From Yamagishiella unicocca (Eukaryota > Chlorophyta > Chlorophyceae > Chlamydomonadales > Volvocaceae), in NCBI GenBank assembly GCA_003116995.1, contig BDSL01000002.1, positions 952,001 through 1,016,000 on the forward strand: DNA of 64,000 nucleotides. Direction: 5' to 3'. The notes beneath the pieces were generated by a model that saw nothing but the letters and a program-made list of their open reading frames with translations, was not told where the DNA came from and did no database searches. This document shows, piece by piece, positions 54,606 to 64,000 of this stretch (position 1 is its first letter; every line of letters starts with the position of its first letter). The position numbers and the translations under genes are program-made.

Positions 54606-55743
54606 ATGGACGCGCCGGTAGGCTTGCAGCAGCATGGCTTCCCGGTGCGCAACCGCATCTTCGCGCGCCTCATCAACGGCGTTGTGACAAACTTCGTTTG
54701 GAACCTCTACCTGGATCACCTGCTTCTGATCATCACACATATCGGCACGGTCGGCACGGTAGTGGCAGCCAGGTGCGATTGACGCCCACTCGCTGCCGCC
54801 GTCCAGGCGTTGCACCGCCCAACCAGCGCACAAGGCTACCAAGTTCATCGTGTTTGTCGGGCCTCGTCATATTGGATCGCGAATCTGGGTGGCATGCACC
54901 CCCACGGCGTGCCCAATCCACACCCGTGCCGCCTTAGGCCTGGGTCCCCCACTGAAGGATGCAGCTGTGCTCGCCGCCTGGCCTGTCCTCACCTGCGGTC
55001 AACAGGGATATTCATCACAGGATCCAACGGCAGCCGCCATGTCCCCTCCCCTCCCCTGCCCCTGCCCCTGCCCCTGCCCCACCTGCGGGTGGCCTGCGCA
55101 GACAAGACGCCACCTTCGAGGGTCGGACCACCTTCAGCACTTCAGTGGTGGTGGGCAAGCGGGACGACCCGGTTCTGGAGCTAGCGGCGCGGCAGCTTGT
55201 GGAGCTGCTGGGGGCGCAAGGGCACAGCAAGTAGGTGGGGGAGTCCAGGGAGGGAGGGAGCGGGTGCGGGGGAGAAGTGACGCGGAGTAAGGCACTCTGG
55301 GCGGAGGAGGGCAGGACAGGGTAAGCGGGGATCTGCGGAGGAGAGGGGGCGAGATCCAGGACGCGGATAGGGTGGCCGCCGCAGCCCTGCGGTGCGATGG
55401 GGTCGAGAGCGGCCACCCAGTGCTCCGTCCCATGGGTCGCTTACGAATGCACACATCGCAACGTTGGTGTGATGCTTCCATGAGTTGCCAGGCTGCGTAG
55501 GCGAAGCCAGGCTTCTGCGGCGCACATTTATTTTGGTGCTGTGGGGATTGCGGCGGTGGACCCTGTCGCATGGTAAGACGCACTCCATGTTCGCACACCT
55601 CGAAGTCGCTGAGCCGCGGCGGTGCTGCAACCCCCCCCCACCCCCGCAGACCCATCACGCTGTGCCTGGGCCTCAACGATCTGACTGCCAGCACGGTGCG
55701 GGACCTGCTGGCAGCGGTGCGGGAGGACAACGTTTGGGGCTGA
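54606..55743 (+). CDS. PSMG3: Proteasome assembly chaperone 3 (PSMG3/PAC3) homologue, 129 aa
   Basis: Three exons with matching phases: 54606-54772, 55102-55230 and 55650-55743 (stop TGA). The start gives MDAPVGLQQHGFPVRNRIFA. The order of segments fits PAC3: LINGVVTNFVWNLYLDHLLL (strand pair), IITHIGTVGTVVAAR (in human PAC3, VTQFGKMGTLV), FSTSVVVGKRDDPVLELAAR (TTKVLLGQDEPLIHVFAK), PITLCLGLNDL, TVRDLLAAVREDNVWG at the very C-terminus (human ends CQVW). Length is close to the human protein (122 aa). PAC3 with PAC4 helps assemble the alpha ring of the 20S proteasome in the cytosol. A TGTAA near 56345 is a candidate polyadenylation signal. Intron 1 contains a short CCCCTG repeat (55055-55080). 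Confidence 0.85.
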
Positions 55744-58700
55744 GGCGGGGGAGGGGAGGAGGCAGAGAGGGAGGGAGGTCGACAGAGGGGGCGACGGCGG
55801 TACGTAAGGAGGGGCCCGGGCCCGGCGAGCTGTCGCGACAAGTGCGGCTCGACACGGGCTGCAAAGTACGGGTATCGTATCGTGTCGTGCGTGAGGAGGT
55901 GTTGCGGTAGGAAGCAGCGCTCATCCCCCTGTGCGCCGGAAATGCGATGAGCGGTTGGCCAACGGGGCGGGCGCAGCTGACGTGGAGCAGAAGCGCCACG
56001 TGCATGCGGCGGCGGGCCGAGTGGGGGGGCGCCGCGAGCCGCAGCTGGTGGGATGACGTGGCGTGACTTGGTGGCGCATTCTGGCGGATGGATGGTGCCG
56101 GCAGGGGCATGTGGGTGTTTGTTTGTCTGTGGGGGATGTCAGGCAATCCCCTTGCCAAGGAGGAGTGTTGATTCGTGATTGAGTTTTATGTGATGACTCT
56201 AGAGGTGGTGGTGGCGTCTTTTTGTCGCCAGTTACGGGGCGTGTGGCCCAGATGACACCGCCCAGGGATGATCTCCTGGTTGACGAAGCGATCACGCTGC
56301 CGGCTTCCTCCCCCCCAGCAGCAGACCACGACACCTGCGCTATGCGTGTAACCAGGTGCCGCGAGCGGTTCAGTTGGGCCCTACAGTTGAGTAATTGTTG
56401 CCGTACTACCTGAAGCCCTAAGATTCTCAAGGAGATACCGGTGACGCCTATATGGTGTGTCGCACCATGACACTGGCGAGCTCGGTTGGAGCAGCTCACG
56501 TTGCAGACGGGGGGATGCTCCTGACGGACAGGGCGGGGCCTGCCCACATGCTCCTGGCGGACATGGCGGCCCACAACGGCACCGCCCTACTTGTTGTGGT
56601 GCCTGCACGTCACCGGTCGATTGTGTTAGCAGCTGCTGCGTGATGCCGGCACACGCCGCGCCTCTTTTGCGTCCGATGCGCAGAGCAAAGGGGGGAAAAA
56701 CTCTTACATGCGCCGTACACCGGAGTAAGGAAGCAGCAAGATTCGCAGTTAGGAGGACATATCATGCACTGGCATGGCGCACATACTGGCATGGCGCACA
56801 TACTGGCATGCCTGTTTGCAGGCACGCCCCAAACAAACGCCCTCCATCGCATGACAGCATAACACGTGCGGGAAACCAGCCGAGCTGCATGGCGGCCCTC
56901 GGCAGCACCGTGCGCTGCTGTCCCCCGCTGTCCACACATACCGCGACACCCTTTCGGATCCCCCACCGCAACGCCCTCCCTCCCCCATAGGAAGCTTGTC
57001 CGTGTCTCCACCGGCAATCCGTATGCGCCAAACACGTGGCAGCCAACCCGTCCAGGCTGGGGCGGGCGGCGGCCACAACGTAGATCGCGGTGGCCCACAC
57101 GACCGGCGCTGTGCACGATAACTGGTACTCCCGGGCCACCAGCCGGCGGGTGGAGATTCCAACGTACGTAACGAGCGTCTCCGTATCCATCCCCGCCACG
57201 ACGCGGGGTATCGCTTCCACCAACCGTTATCGTTACTCTTACTCCTCCGTCCGTTAGACTCGCAGCAACAGCGCTGCCGCGCTAACGGTGTGGGCTGATG
57301 CCGCACCCGACATGGCCCTCAAATGGCCTCAAAGCTATGCAATCCATTTGCCTTCCCGGCGAGACGGGTCGGCGCCTTCGCTATAGCTTACTTCTTCATC
57401 AAAACCCTAAGGGGCCTCTTGGCCACTGCAGAGGTTGCTCCACTGGCCGGGGAAAGCCTATAGCAGGCAGGTCACCGGCTTTGCGCCGGACAACACATGC
57501 GCCTCCCTCGCCCGCTCCGAGACCCACACGGTGGCCGGCAACGAGACGGCAACGAGACAACATGCAAAGCCGAGAAGGCTGTAGCATCGCAAATACGGGC
57601 CCTGTTCAAGCACGTTCCGCTGCGCGATAGGCGCGAGTTGGCGGTCAAGTATTATGCGTACGCCCCCCTCACACACCAGCTGCTCACCCATGACAGCCTA
57701 ACACGTACCACGCTACACCACCGGACAGCCGCTACCATCACCTAACGCCGCGGCACCTCCCGGCCGCGCCCTGGAGCGCCCATTACTGTACGGCCACCGA
57801 ACACCAATCGTACAGCAATCGCTCCGTCTAGGAATCTGCAAAAAAAATGTTGGTCCACCTTCCGTCCTGCGCGTTTCGCGTATCGCCTCGCAGCAGCTGC
57901 CATTAGTCACAAGCGTCCTACCCCGCCCACCCCTGGGGGGCTGGCTATGGTTCCACGTACGCTACCTTCCTACATGCGCAGCCGCGCGACCCCTGCGGCC
58001 CGTGCAACTTTAAAACATGATCAGATCAGATCCCATCAGGAGATCCCCGGGGGCTGCTGCATCCCTTGGCCCAACTACGACCTGCGATCACTTCACCGCT
58101 TGCGGTATGCACGGGGTCTGCAACACCACTTCCAGATCATCGCCAACGTTACCAAAACCTCCTGTGCCAAACGCACATGTATGTGCTTATGACAGCGATG
58201 GCATGTGCATATCATCCCCACAAGGCCGCAATGTTGTCCGGCCCCCTCGGGGGGAACACACCCGGCCGTGCCCACCTCGTGCACCGCTGGGCGCCAAGGC
58301 AGGCCGGTCCAACAGTACACGGCGGCGCAACGAAACTAACGACGGCGCAACTAACAACCAAGCGCAACCGCCACCGCACGCGGACGTGGACATTAGTTAG
58401 CCCTCCGCCTGACCAGTTTCGGCAGCTTAGCAACCTCGCTCGCGGCGCTCTTGCGCAATGTATATCACAAAGCACATCCTACAACCGTCGCGGCACTAAA
58501 CTCACAACCCCAATCGCAAAATTACCAGGCCTGTATCGTCGCCCGCTTCTGTGTACATACATTGACTCCTCACCTCTTCTCTAGGCTTGACTGCGTTCAA
58601 CTGAAAAACGTGAACCGGATAAAGGCGCGATAGCGGTGGCAGTGGTTGAAAACGTATTAACGCTGATTAACGACCGCCGCCAACACAAAAGGGTTCGCGG

Positions 58701-59411
58701 CAGTCAGTTTATGCGCCGGTTTAATGGAGTAGCACATGAGGTGGTCGACCATCTCACGAGGATCCGGCCCAGACCGACCCAAGTGGTGATGGTCAGACCA
58801 AGACGTCCTGGAACCCTCCTAAATTAAGGCTGCTGGAGCCCATGGACCCTACCGCGATGGACACCTCAAAACAGGCCCCAGCAGCGCATCTTAATCGCAC
58901 GCCCGGAAGCTGGTCCGGTACTCCATCACCACCCACCTACCGCCTCCCCCGTTAGCCCCATATGCACGGGGATGCCGCACTACAACCCCATTTGCACGGG
59001 GATGCCGCACTACAACCCCATATGCCCTCCCCAAACTGAACACTTGCTTCATCAGGACATTAACAAGTCCACCATCGAGACCAGCATTCTTCGGGCTGCA
59101 GAGCCTTGTTGTCCTGGCCCCCCCCCTTCTCTCCCCCTCGAAACCCACCCCATCTATACCCCGTCCCTGCCCACCTACCGTCCTGTGTCTGTTACCCTGT
59201 TGACTCCCTCATCCCGCCCCCACGTCCTTGCTACTGCGACACCTTCGCTTCCCACATCTACCCCCACCTTCCACATCTACCGGTCTACCCCCATCTCCCA
59301 CATCTATCCCACCTCCCACATCTATCCCACCTCCCATACCTGTCCCACCTCCCACACGTACCCCCACCTCCCGCATCTACTCCCACCTCCAATATCACCT
59401 CCCGTCACTCG
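55744..59411. other. Long gene-poor region
   Basis: About 3.7 kb between the PSMG3 gene and a 25-bp minisatellite. It includes the PSMG3 3' UTR (TGTAA near 56345). Small direct repeats lie at 56769-56807 (ctggcatggcgcacata units) and 58957-59030 (30-bp unit with tgcacggggatgccgcacta), and a CCCACATCTA-type imperfect repeat at 59245-59400. A minus-strand ORF at 56762-57223 and a plus-strand frame at 58636-58827 look slightly protein-like but match nothing I know and lack splice support. No RNA gene was recognised. Confidence 0.5.
58957..59030. repeat. 30-bp tandem repeat, about 2.4 copies
   Basis: tgcacggggatgccgcacta followed by caaccccatt; consecutive copies differ at one or two bases. Confidence 0.9.
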
Positions 59412-59838
59412 CGTTGCCACTGCCCGTTTGTGTCAGCGTTGCCACCGCCCGTATGTGTCAGCGTTGCCACCGCCCGTATGTGTCAGCGTTGCCACCGCCC
59501 GTATGTGTCAGCGTTGCCACCGCCCGTATGTGTCAGCGTTGCCACCGCCCGTATGTGTCAGCGTTGCCACCGCCCGTTTGTGTCAGCGTTGCCACCGCCC
59601 GTTTGTGTCAGCGTTGCCACCGCCCGTTTGTGTCAGCGTTGCCACCGCCCGTTTGTGTAAGCGTTGCCACCGCCCGTTTGTGTAAGCGTTGCCACCGCCC
59701 GTTTGGTGTAAGCGTTGCCACCGCCCGTTTGTGTAAGCGTTGCCACCGCCCGTTTGTGTAAGCGTTGCCACCGCCCGTTTGTGTAAGCGTTTGTACCGCC
59801 CGTTTGTGCAAGCGTTGCCACCGCCCGTTTGTGTAACC
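59412..59838. repeat. 25-bp minisatellite, about 17 copies
   Basis: Unit cgttgccaccgcccgtttgt + gtcag, with a gtatg subset in the left half and a gtaag subset in the right half. Because 25 is not a multiple of 3, the three frames rotate into each other and all stay open, giving long spurious Cys/His/Pro-rich ORFs on the plus strand and Thr/Asn/Gly ones on the minus strand. Confidence 0.95.
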
Positions 59839-60209
59839 TTCCAAAGCCACTTCCCGCCCCCGCGCACCTCATTATATCGCTACGGATCTCCACCTCTGAT
59901 TGCCTGTTTCCTGTCGTTGGCCAACACGTCATCATAACTCCCCATCTCCGGCCCCCTGCCGGCCCCCCACCGCCGCCCCCCAACTGCCACCGGGGTGCCG
60001 AGGGACCTAGGCGACTTGTTCGCACGAGCGGACTCACCCAAGTGCCCTCCGCGAGATTTGACGGCCGGCTGGCCGACAACCAACCAACCAACCAACCAAC
60101 CAACGACCCAAACGACCCACAGGAGATGCGCCTAGCGGCCGTTCCCGTCTCCCCCTTCTGCGCGCCTCGCCGAAACCTCCCCTACTTCTCTCGGACGTGC
60201 CAGCAGGTT
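59839..60209. other. 3' flank of the ARID-HMG gene
   Basis: About 370 bp beyond the minus-strand stop, expected to be 3' UTR. Contains a (CCAA)n tetranucleotide run at about 60080-60108. No clear TGTAA signal on the minus strand was found. Confidence 0.45.
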
Positions 60210-63200
60210 TCACATTGCGCCCTGCGGCTGCTCCTGCACAATCGTGACCGGCAGCTCCAGCGCCAGCGGCCCTCCGTGCGCCTGAGCCAGCTGCTTGAGC
60301 TGGCGCAAGATCTCGGGGTCAATGCGCACCATCTGCCGTACCATCGAGCCGCTGTGCTGCACGTAGCAGTACACGCCGCCAGCCTGCGCAGCATCCATGG
60401 CAGCGCCATCATGCTCGTACATGGTGGCAGCGGCGGCGGCGGCGGCGGCGCCGCCGCCGCCGGCATAGTCGCCGTAGCCGGCGTCGCCGGCACCGTCTCC
60501 CGCCACCGCGCCCCCTCTCGGGGCAGTCCCACGCGCCTCTCCCGTCTCATCCTGCTGCTGCTGGTGCTGCTGGTGCTGCTGGTGCTGCTGGTGAAGTGCC
60601 CTCTCGGGGCGCTGCTGGTGAACGGGTGAGTACCGCACTGCACCGCCCACGAGCACCGTCGGCACGGCGTGATCGTCCAAGGGCGGGGCGGCCCCCGAGG
60701 GTTCCGGAGCCGGGCGCGGCGAGTAGGTCGGCTGGCCGCGATTCTGAGGCGCCTGCCGGGGCGGAGGGGTCTCGTACCGCGCCTCGTCCCGCCATGTTTG
60801 GGAACGAGGTGCGTGCTGACAGTGGGCACCACCAACACCACCGCCACCACTAGTAGCGCCACCACTAGTAGCACCACCACCAGGAGACGCGCGAGCGGCG
60901 TGGTTCCATTGCTGCTCGCCCGCTGCTTGGGGCTCCCGCAGCTGCTGATCCCGCAGCTGCTGCCTGCGTGGCTGTTGCTGTTGTTGTTGTGGCAGCGGCA
61001 GGGGCGAGGACTGGCGGGGCTCACTCTGCCCCCCGTGATGCACCCAGCCATGGTCCGCGCCCGTGCCGTCGCCCTCGCCGTCGGCGGCGGGGACCCCACG
61101 GCCGGGGCCGACGCCGGCGAACGGTCCCGGCGGCAGCGGCGCCGCGTCGACGGCTTGCTGTCCGCCCAGCTCCCTCTTTGGGGCGCCGTACAGCTCGCCT
61201 CCGCGTGACCTGGCAGCTGCCGGCAGCTCCGCCCTGTGGTGCCCCCGCGCCTGCAGGTGGGCACCCGACCCCGAGGGGCCCGTGCCACGTACTCTGTAGC
61301 CTGCCTGCTCTGCACCATGCTGCGGTGGCTGTTGTTGCGGTTGCTGCTGCTGCGGTTGCTGCTGCTGCGGTTGCTGCTGCTGGAGGTTTCCGCCCAAGGC
61401 CGCGGCGCCGGGGTTTCCTTTTGGGTAGTGAAAGCGAACCTGCGGTGCAGCTGCCGAGAAAAAGCCAGCCCCAGCCCCAGCCCCAGCCGCAGCCCCAGCC
61501 TCGTCGCGTGCCGCCGCGGCCGCTTCCACGGCGGCCACCTCCAGTGCGGGGCGACCCGCGCCGGCTTCTCCGCTGCGCCGGCGGGCGGGCTGGGGGCCCC
61601 GTTTGAAATCCGCTACGCCGTGTCTGTCACTGCCGCCGTATGCGCCATGGCCACCGTACTGCTCATGCTGCAGCTGGTGGCAGTGGCGCAGGTACTGCTG
61701 CGGCTGAAAGTGCGGCGGCTGCACGTGCAGCGGCGGCGGCGGCGGGTGCTGCTGCTGGCCGGACGGGTGGGGCATCAGGTGCTCGTCCCCTGCCGGCGTG
61801 TGTGGCCCGGTTGCCGTGTAGGTCGCTTCCGCAGCTTGAACTTGCTGGTGCTGCTGCGGCTCACCTGGCGGCGGCGGCGGCGGCGGCGGCCGCGCCAACG
61901 CCTCCACAGGCACGGGCAACTGGGGCCCCAGGGGGTGCTGCAACAAGCCGCGGACCAACACTCCTCTGGGCAGCGGGTTCCCAGCAGCAGCAGCCCCAGC
62001 AGCAGCACCAACCTGCGGCGCCCAGGCCGCGTACGCAGTGTGGCGCTGCTGCTGCGGCCGGCGGGGACCGTACGGCAGGTGCTGTTGCGGGCGCTGTTGC
62101 TGCGGTGGCAGCTGCGCTGCGGTCCAGGGATGGGGGCACGCCTGCAAGTGCGGGTGCGACGCATCTCTCTGCTGCGGCCACGGGCGCGGTGGAGGGTGCG
62201 GGGGCTGCATGTTGGGCGGTGAAAAGCTCCGCCGATGCTTCAGCGGCTCCGGATCAGGATCCTGCTGCTGCGCTGGTTGGTGCTGCACATGTTGCTGCTG
62301 CGCTGGCGGCGGGCGCTGGAGCTGCGAGCCCGGTGGCAAGGGTTCGGCGCAGCCGCTTTTATCCGACCGGCCGCTGCCACTGCTGCCGCCTCCGTTGTCG
62401 TCCGCGAGGCGGGGTGCCTCTACAACTGGGGGAGTGCCGCCCACACCAAACAAACGTCCCGCCGCCGACGCCCGCCTCCCGCCGCCGTCCGGCTGGGCCG
62501 CCGCGCTCCCGATGGGGACCTCACGGGCCTGCTCCGCCGCCGCCGCCGCCTCCAGCTCACATTGTCGCCCGGCTGCGTCCCCAACCCGCGCCTCCAGCGC
62601 CTCCCTCCGCTCCCTGCAGGCAGCCCTCCACAAGTCCTCCACCTGCAGCTGCAGGTCCGACACGTTGCGCTCGGGGTGCAGCGCCCGCAGCTCGGTGTAC
62701 TTGGCGCGCGCGAAGAAACAAAACGCCGCCTCCATGGATTGGGCCCAGCCCTGCTGCCGCGCAGCCGCGCGGCCCCTTTCCAGGCCTGCGTCAGGCGCCC
62801 CCTCCTCCGCCAGCTCATCGTCACCGCGTGCGTTGCCGCGGAGAGCGATGCGCGGCTCCGCCTCCGCCGGCGGCGACAGCGACGGGCGACGCGGGTTGGC
62901 TGGGTCCACACTACCGGTGAGACGAGCGCGGTCGCCACGGCCCTCGCCGCCGCCCGCCTTCGCCGCCGCGACGGCGAGGCCCGGCGCCACCATTGCCCTG
63001 GCCGTCGTCTCCATTTCATTCCTCCCTTGCGGCCTCCGATCCGCACCCCACGCGCCCTCACCCCCACCGGACCCGCCCTCCAGGGCCGCGGGCCCCGAAG
63101 TCACCGCCGCCGCCGCGCGCGGCGTCGCTGCAGCTGGCGGCTCCCGCAAGCCCGGCTCGCGCCACGCCTGGCCCGCCGCCGGTGTCGCTGGCGTCCCCAA

Positions 63201-64000
63201 ACTGGCTGAAGCCGTCCTCAACGACTCCGGCGGCGGACAGTGATAGGCCGCCCGCTGCGCCGCCAAGTCCAGTGCCGGGTGATCACCACGGGGTTGGTTG
63301 TCACCGGAGGCCAGGGGCTGGTCCGCCGCCACGTGCATCTGCAGCCTCCTCGCCATCACAGCCGCCAGCCCCGGCTCCGAGACCAGGTCCAGGGCCACCT
63401 CCTCGCCGCCGCTGCGGCCCGTCCCCAGAGCGCCCAGCAGCTGTGTCAGCGGCTGCGGCCGCGACAGCTGCCGCGAGATGGACTTCTGCGACTGCAGGGA
63501 GGGCGGCAGCAGCTCGGTGGCGCCATCCGGGCCGTCGATAGGCAACCTGCGCGACCCCGAAGACGTCAGCACCGCAGCCGCAGCCGCAGGTTGTGGCTGC
63601 TGCGGCTGCTGCTGCTGCTGCGGCTGCTGCTGCGGCTGCTGCGGTTGAGGCTGCTGCGGCTGCTGCGGTTGAGGCTGCTGCGGCTGAGGCTGCTGCGGCT
63701 GAGGCTGCTGCGGCTGAGGCTGCGGCTGCGGGGTCGAGTACAAGACACCCCGGTACCTGTGGCCGCACAAGTGGATCGTCACGAAGAACCCGCAGTCGAA
63801 AGACGAGTCGACGGTGCCCATGAAGGCGCTTCCGGGACCCGGCTCCCGGGTGCCGGGGGGCGGGGGGCGCAGCGAGGGCGACCAGCTGCGCATCGCAAGC
63901 AGCTCGGGGGGATGCTGCGGTCGGTGCGGGTGGGGGTGCGGGTGGGGATGCGGGTGGGGGTGCGGGTGTGAATGGTGCTCCTCCCGATGCCGCTCGACAC
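60210..64000 (-). CDS. ARID-HMG-type DNA-binding protein, Gln/Pro-rich, 5' end outside window
   Basis: One uninterrupted exon of at least 3.68 kb, open to about 63900 or beyond and ending at the TGA at 60210. Near the start, FMGTVDSSFDCGFFVTIHL and YRGVLY match the linker module that follows the ARID domain in plant ARID-HMG proteins (consensus GVIDGKFxxGYLVTV ... LKGVLY). At about residue 375-445 of the visible part lies an HMG box: AAFCFFARAKYTELRALHPE, then NVSDLQLQVEDLWRAACRER, then a basic-acidic helix. Most of the rest is poly-Gln/Pro/Ala/Gly. The C-terminus (RQMVRIDPEILRQLKQLAQA, LELPVTIVQEQPQGAM) looks ordered. The ARID domain should lie in exons to the right of the window. Such proteins bind AT-rich DNA in the nucleus and regulate transcription or chromatin. 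The start codon cannot be fixed here. Confidence 0.75.
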   Translation of the reverse strand, partial: VERHREEHHSHPHPHPHPHPHPHPHRPQHPPELLAMRSWSPSLRPPPPGTREPGPGSAFMGTVDSSFDCGFFVTIHLCGHRYRGVLYSTPQPQPQPQQPQPQQPQPQQPQPQQPQQPQPQQPQQQPQQQQQPQQPQPAAAAAVLTSSGSRRLPIDGPDGATELLPPSLQSQKSISRQLSRPQPLTQLLGALGTGRSGGEEVALDLVSEPGLAAVMARRLQMHVAADQPLASGDNQPRGDHPALDLAAQRAAYHCPPPESLRTASASLGTPATPAAGQAWREPGLREPPAAATPRAAAAVTSGPAALEGGSGGGEGAWGADRRPQGRNEMETTARAMVAPGLAVAAAKAGGGEGRGDRARLTGSVDPANPRRPSLSPPAEAEPRIALRGNARGDDELAEEGAPDAGLERGRAAARQQGWAQSMEAAFCFFARAKYTELRALHPERNVSDLQLQVEDLWRAACRERREALEARVGDAAGRQCELEAAAAAEQAREVPIGSAAAQPDGGGRRASAAGRLFGVGGTPPVVEAPRLADDNGGGSSGSGRSDKSGCAEPLPPGSQLQRPPPAQQQHVQHQPAQQQDPDPEPLKHRRSFSPPNMQPPHPPPRPWPQQRDASHPHLQACPHPWTAAQLPPQQQRPQQHLPYGPRRPQQQRHTAYAAWAPQVGAAAGAAAAGNPLPRGVLVRGLLQHPLGPQLPVPVEALARPPPPPPPPGEPQQHQQVQAAEATYTATGPHTPAGDEHLMPHPSGQQQHPPPPPLHVQPPHFQPQQYLRHCHQLQHEQYGGHGAYGGSDRHGVADFKRGPQPARRRSGEAGAGRPALEVAAVEAAAAARDEAGAAAGAGAGAGFFSAAAPQVRFHYPKGNPGAAALGGNLQQQQPQQQQPQQQQPQQQPPQHGAEQAGYRVRGTGPSGSGAHLQARGHHRAELPAAARSRGGELYGAPKRELGGQQAVDAAPLPPGPFAGVGPGRGVPAADGEGDGTGADHGWVHHGGQSEPRQSSPLPLPQQQQQQPRRQQLRDQQLREPQAAGEQQWNHAARASPGGGATSGGATSGGGGVGGAHCQHAPRSQTWRDEARYETPPPRQAPQNRGQPTYSPRPAPEPSGAAPPLDDHAVPTVLVGGAVRYSPVHQQRPERALHQQHQQHQQHQQQQDETGEARGTAPRGGAVAGDGAGDAGYGDYAGGGGAAAAAAAATMYEHDGAAMDAAQAGGVYCYVQHSGSMVRQMVRIDPEILRQLKQLAQAHGGPLALELPVTIVQEQPQGAM
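60545..60600. repeat. Coding CTG-rich repeat (Gln/His run)
   Basis: ctgctggtg units; on the minus strand they encode HQQHQQHQQ near the C-terminal third of the ARID-HMG protein. Confidence 0.9.
63600..63735. repeat. Coding CTGCGG-type repeat (Gln/Pro run)
   Basis: ctgctgcggctgaggctgcg-like units encoding QPQPQQPQPQQ-type sequence directly after the GVLY module of the ARID-HMG protein. Confidence 0.92.

Noticed and set aside
54298..54848. 183-codon minus-strand ORF
   Set aside because: It is antisense to PSMG3 exon 1 and its promoter; PSMG3 has good family support and matching splice phases.
56762..57223. Minus-strand ORF with VTYVGISTRRLVAREYQLSC
   Set aside because: Some stretches look protein-like, but it includes a short tandem repeat, lacks splice or family support, and the opposite strand is equally open.
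59412..59867. Long Cys/His-rich plus-strand ORFs (RCHRPYVSALPPPV) and Thr/Asn-rich minus-strand ORFs, or a CRISPR array
   Set aside because: All frames are open because of the 25-bp tandem repeat. There are no spacers between repeats and no cas genes, so it is neither protein nor CRISPR.

Overview
This is GC-rich nuclear DNA from a green alga, almost certainly a chlorophyte of the Chlamydomonas/Volvox group. The evidence is intron-dense genes with tight GT-AG introns, long Gln/Ala/Gly/Pro homopolymer-rich proteins, many minisatellites, TGTAA-type polyadenylation signals, a short TTTTAGGG/TTTAGGG stretch, a ciliary protein, plastid-targeted proteins, and a methionine sulfoxide reductase A whose catalytic residue is encoded by an in-frame TGA (selenocysteine, as known in Chlamydomonas). 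Nothing bacterial or viral was seen. I assembled exons by hand from splice sites and codon phase. For eleven genes every intron phase closes, which is the main support for the models.

Layout. 1-1754 (-): plastid protein related to indole-3-glycerol-phosphate synthase, cut by the left edge. 2492-4580 (+): coiled-coil protein. 7506-14273 (-): 1612-residue ankyrin-repeat protein with a TTC3/DZIP3-like zinc-binding segment. 15832-16847 (-): CFAP95-like ciliary protein. 17374-20772 (-): tail-anchored protein of unknown function. 21341-26123 (+): uridine kinase/uracil phosphoribosyltransferase, 11 exons. 29194-33100 (-): sodium:solute symporter. 35299-42048 (+): 1269-residue TPR protein. 43318-45252 (+): small plastid membrane protein. 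46860-48201 (-): selenoprotein MsrA. 48402-52341 (+): secreted protein of unknown function, head-to-head with MsrA. 53139-54086 (-): weak uncharacterised ORF. 54606-55743 (+): proteasome assembly chaperone 3 (PSMG3/PAC3). 60210-64000 (-): ARID-HMG-type DNA-binding protein, cut by the right edge.

The genes look like an ordinary eukaryotic mixture (nucleotide salvage, redox repair, transport, proteasome assembly, cilia, plastid), not a pathway cluster. Divergent pairs share short upstream regions (MsrA/secreted protein 200 bp; tail-anchored protein/uridine kinase about 570 bp; IGPS-like/coiled-coil about 740 bp).

The most notable points are the UGA-encoded selenocysteine in MsrA, tandem duplications whose units begin exactly at 5' splice sites (uridine kinase intron 4 and MsrA intron 3), and two related short dispersed repeat families that lie mostly inside introns. 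No RNA genes, CRISPR arrays or intact transposons were recognised. Gene-free stretches are listed with what they hold.
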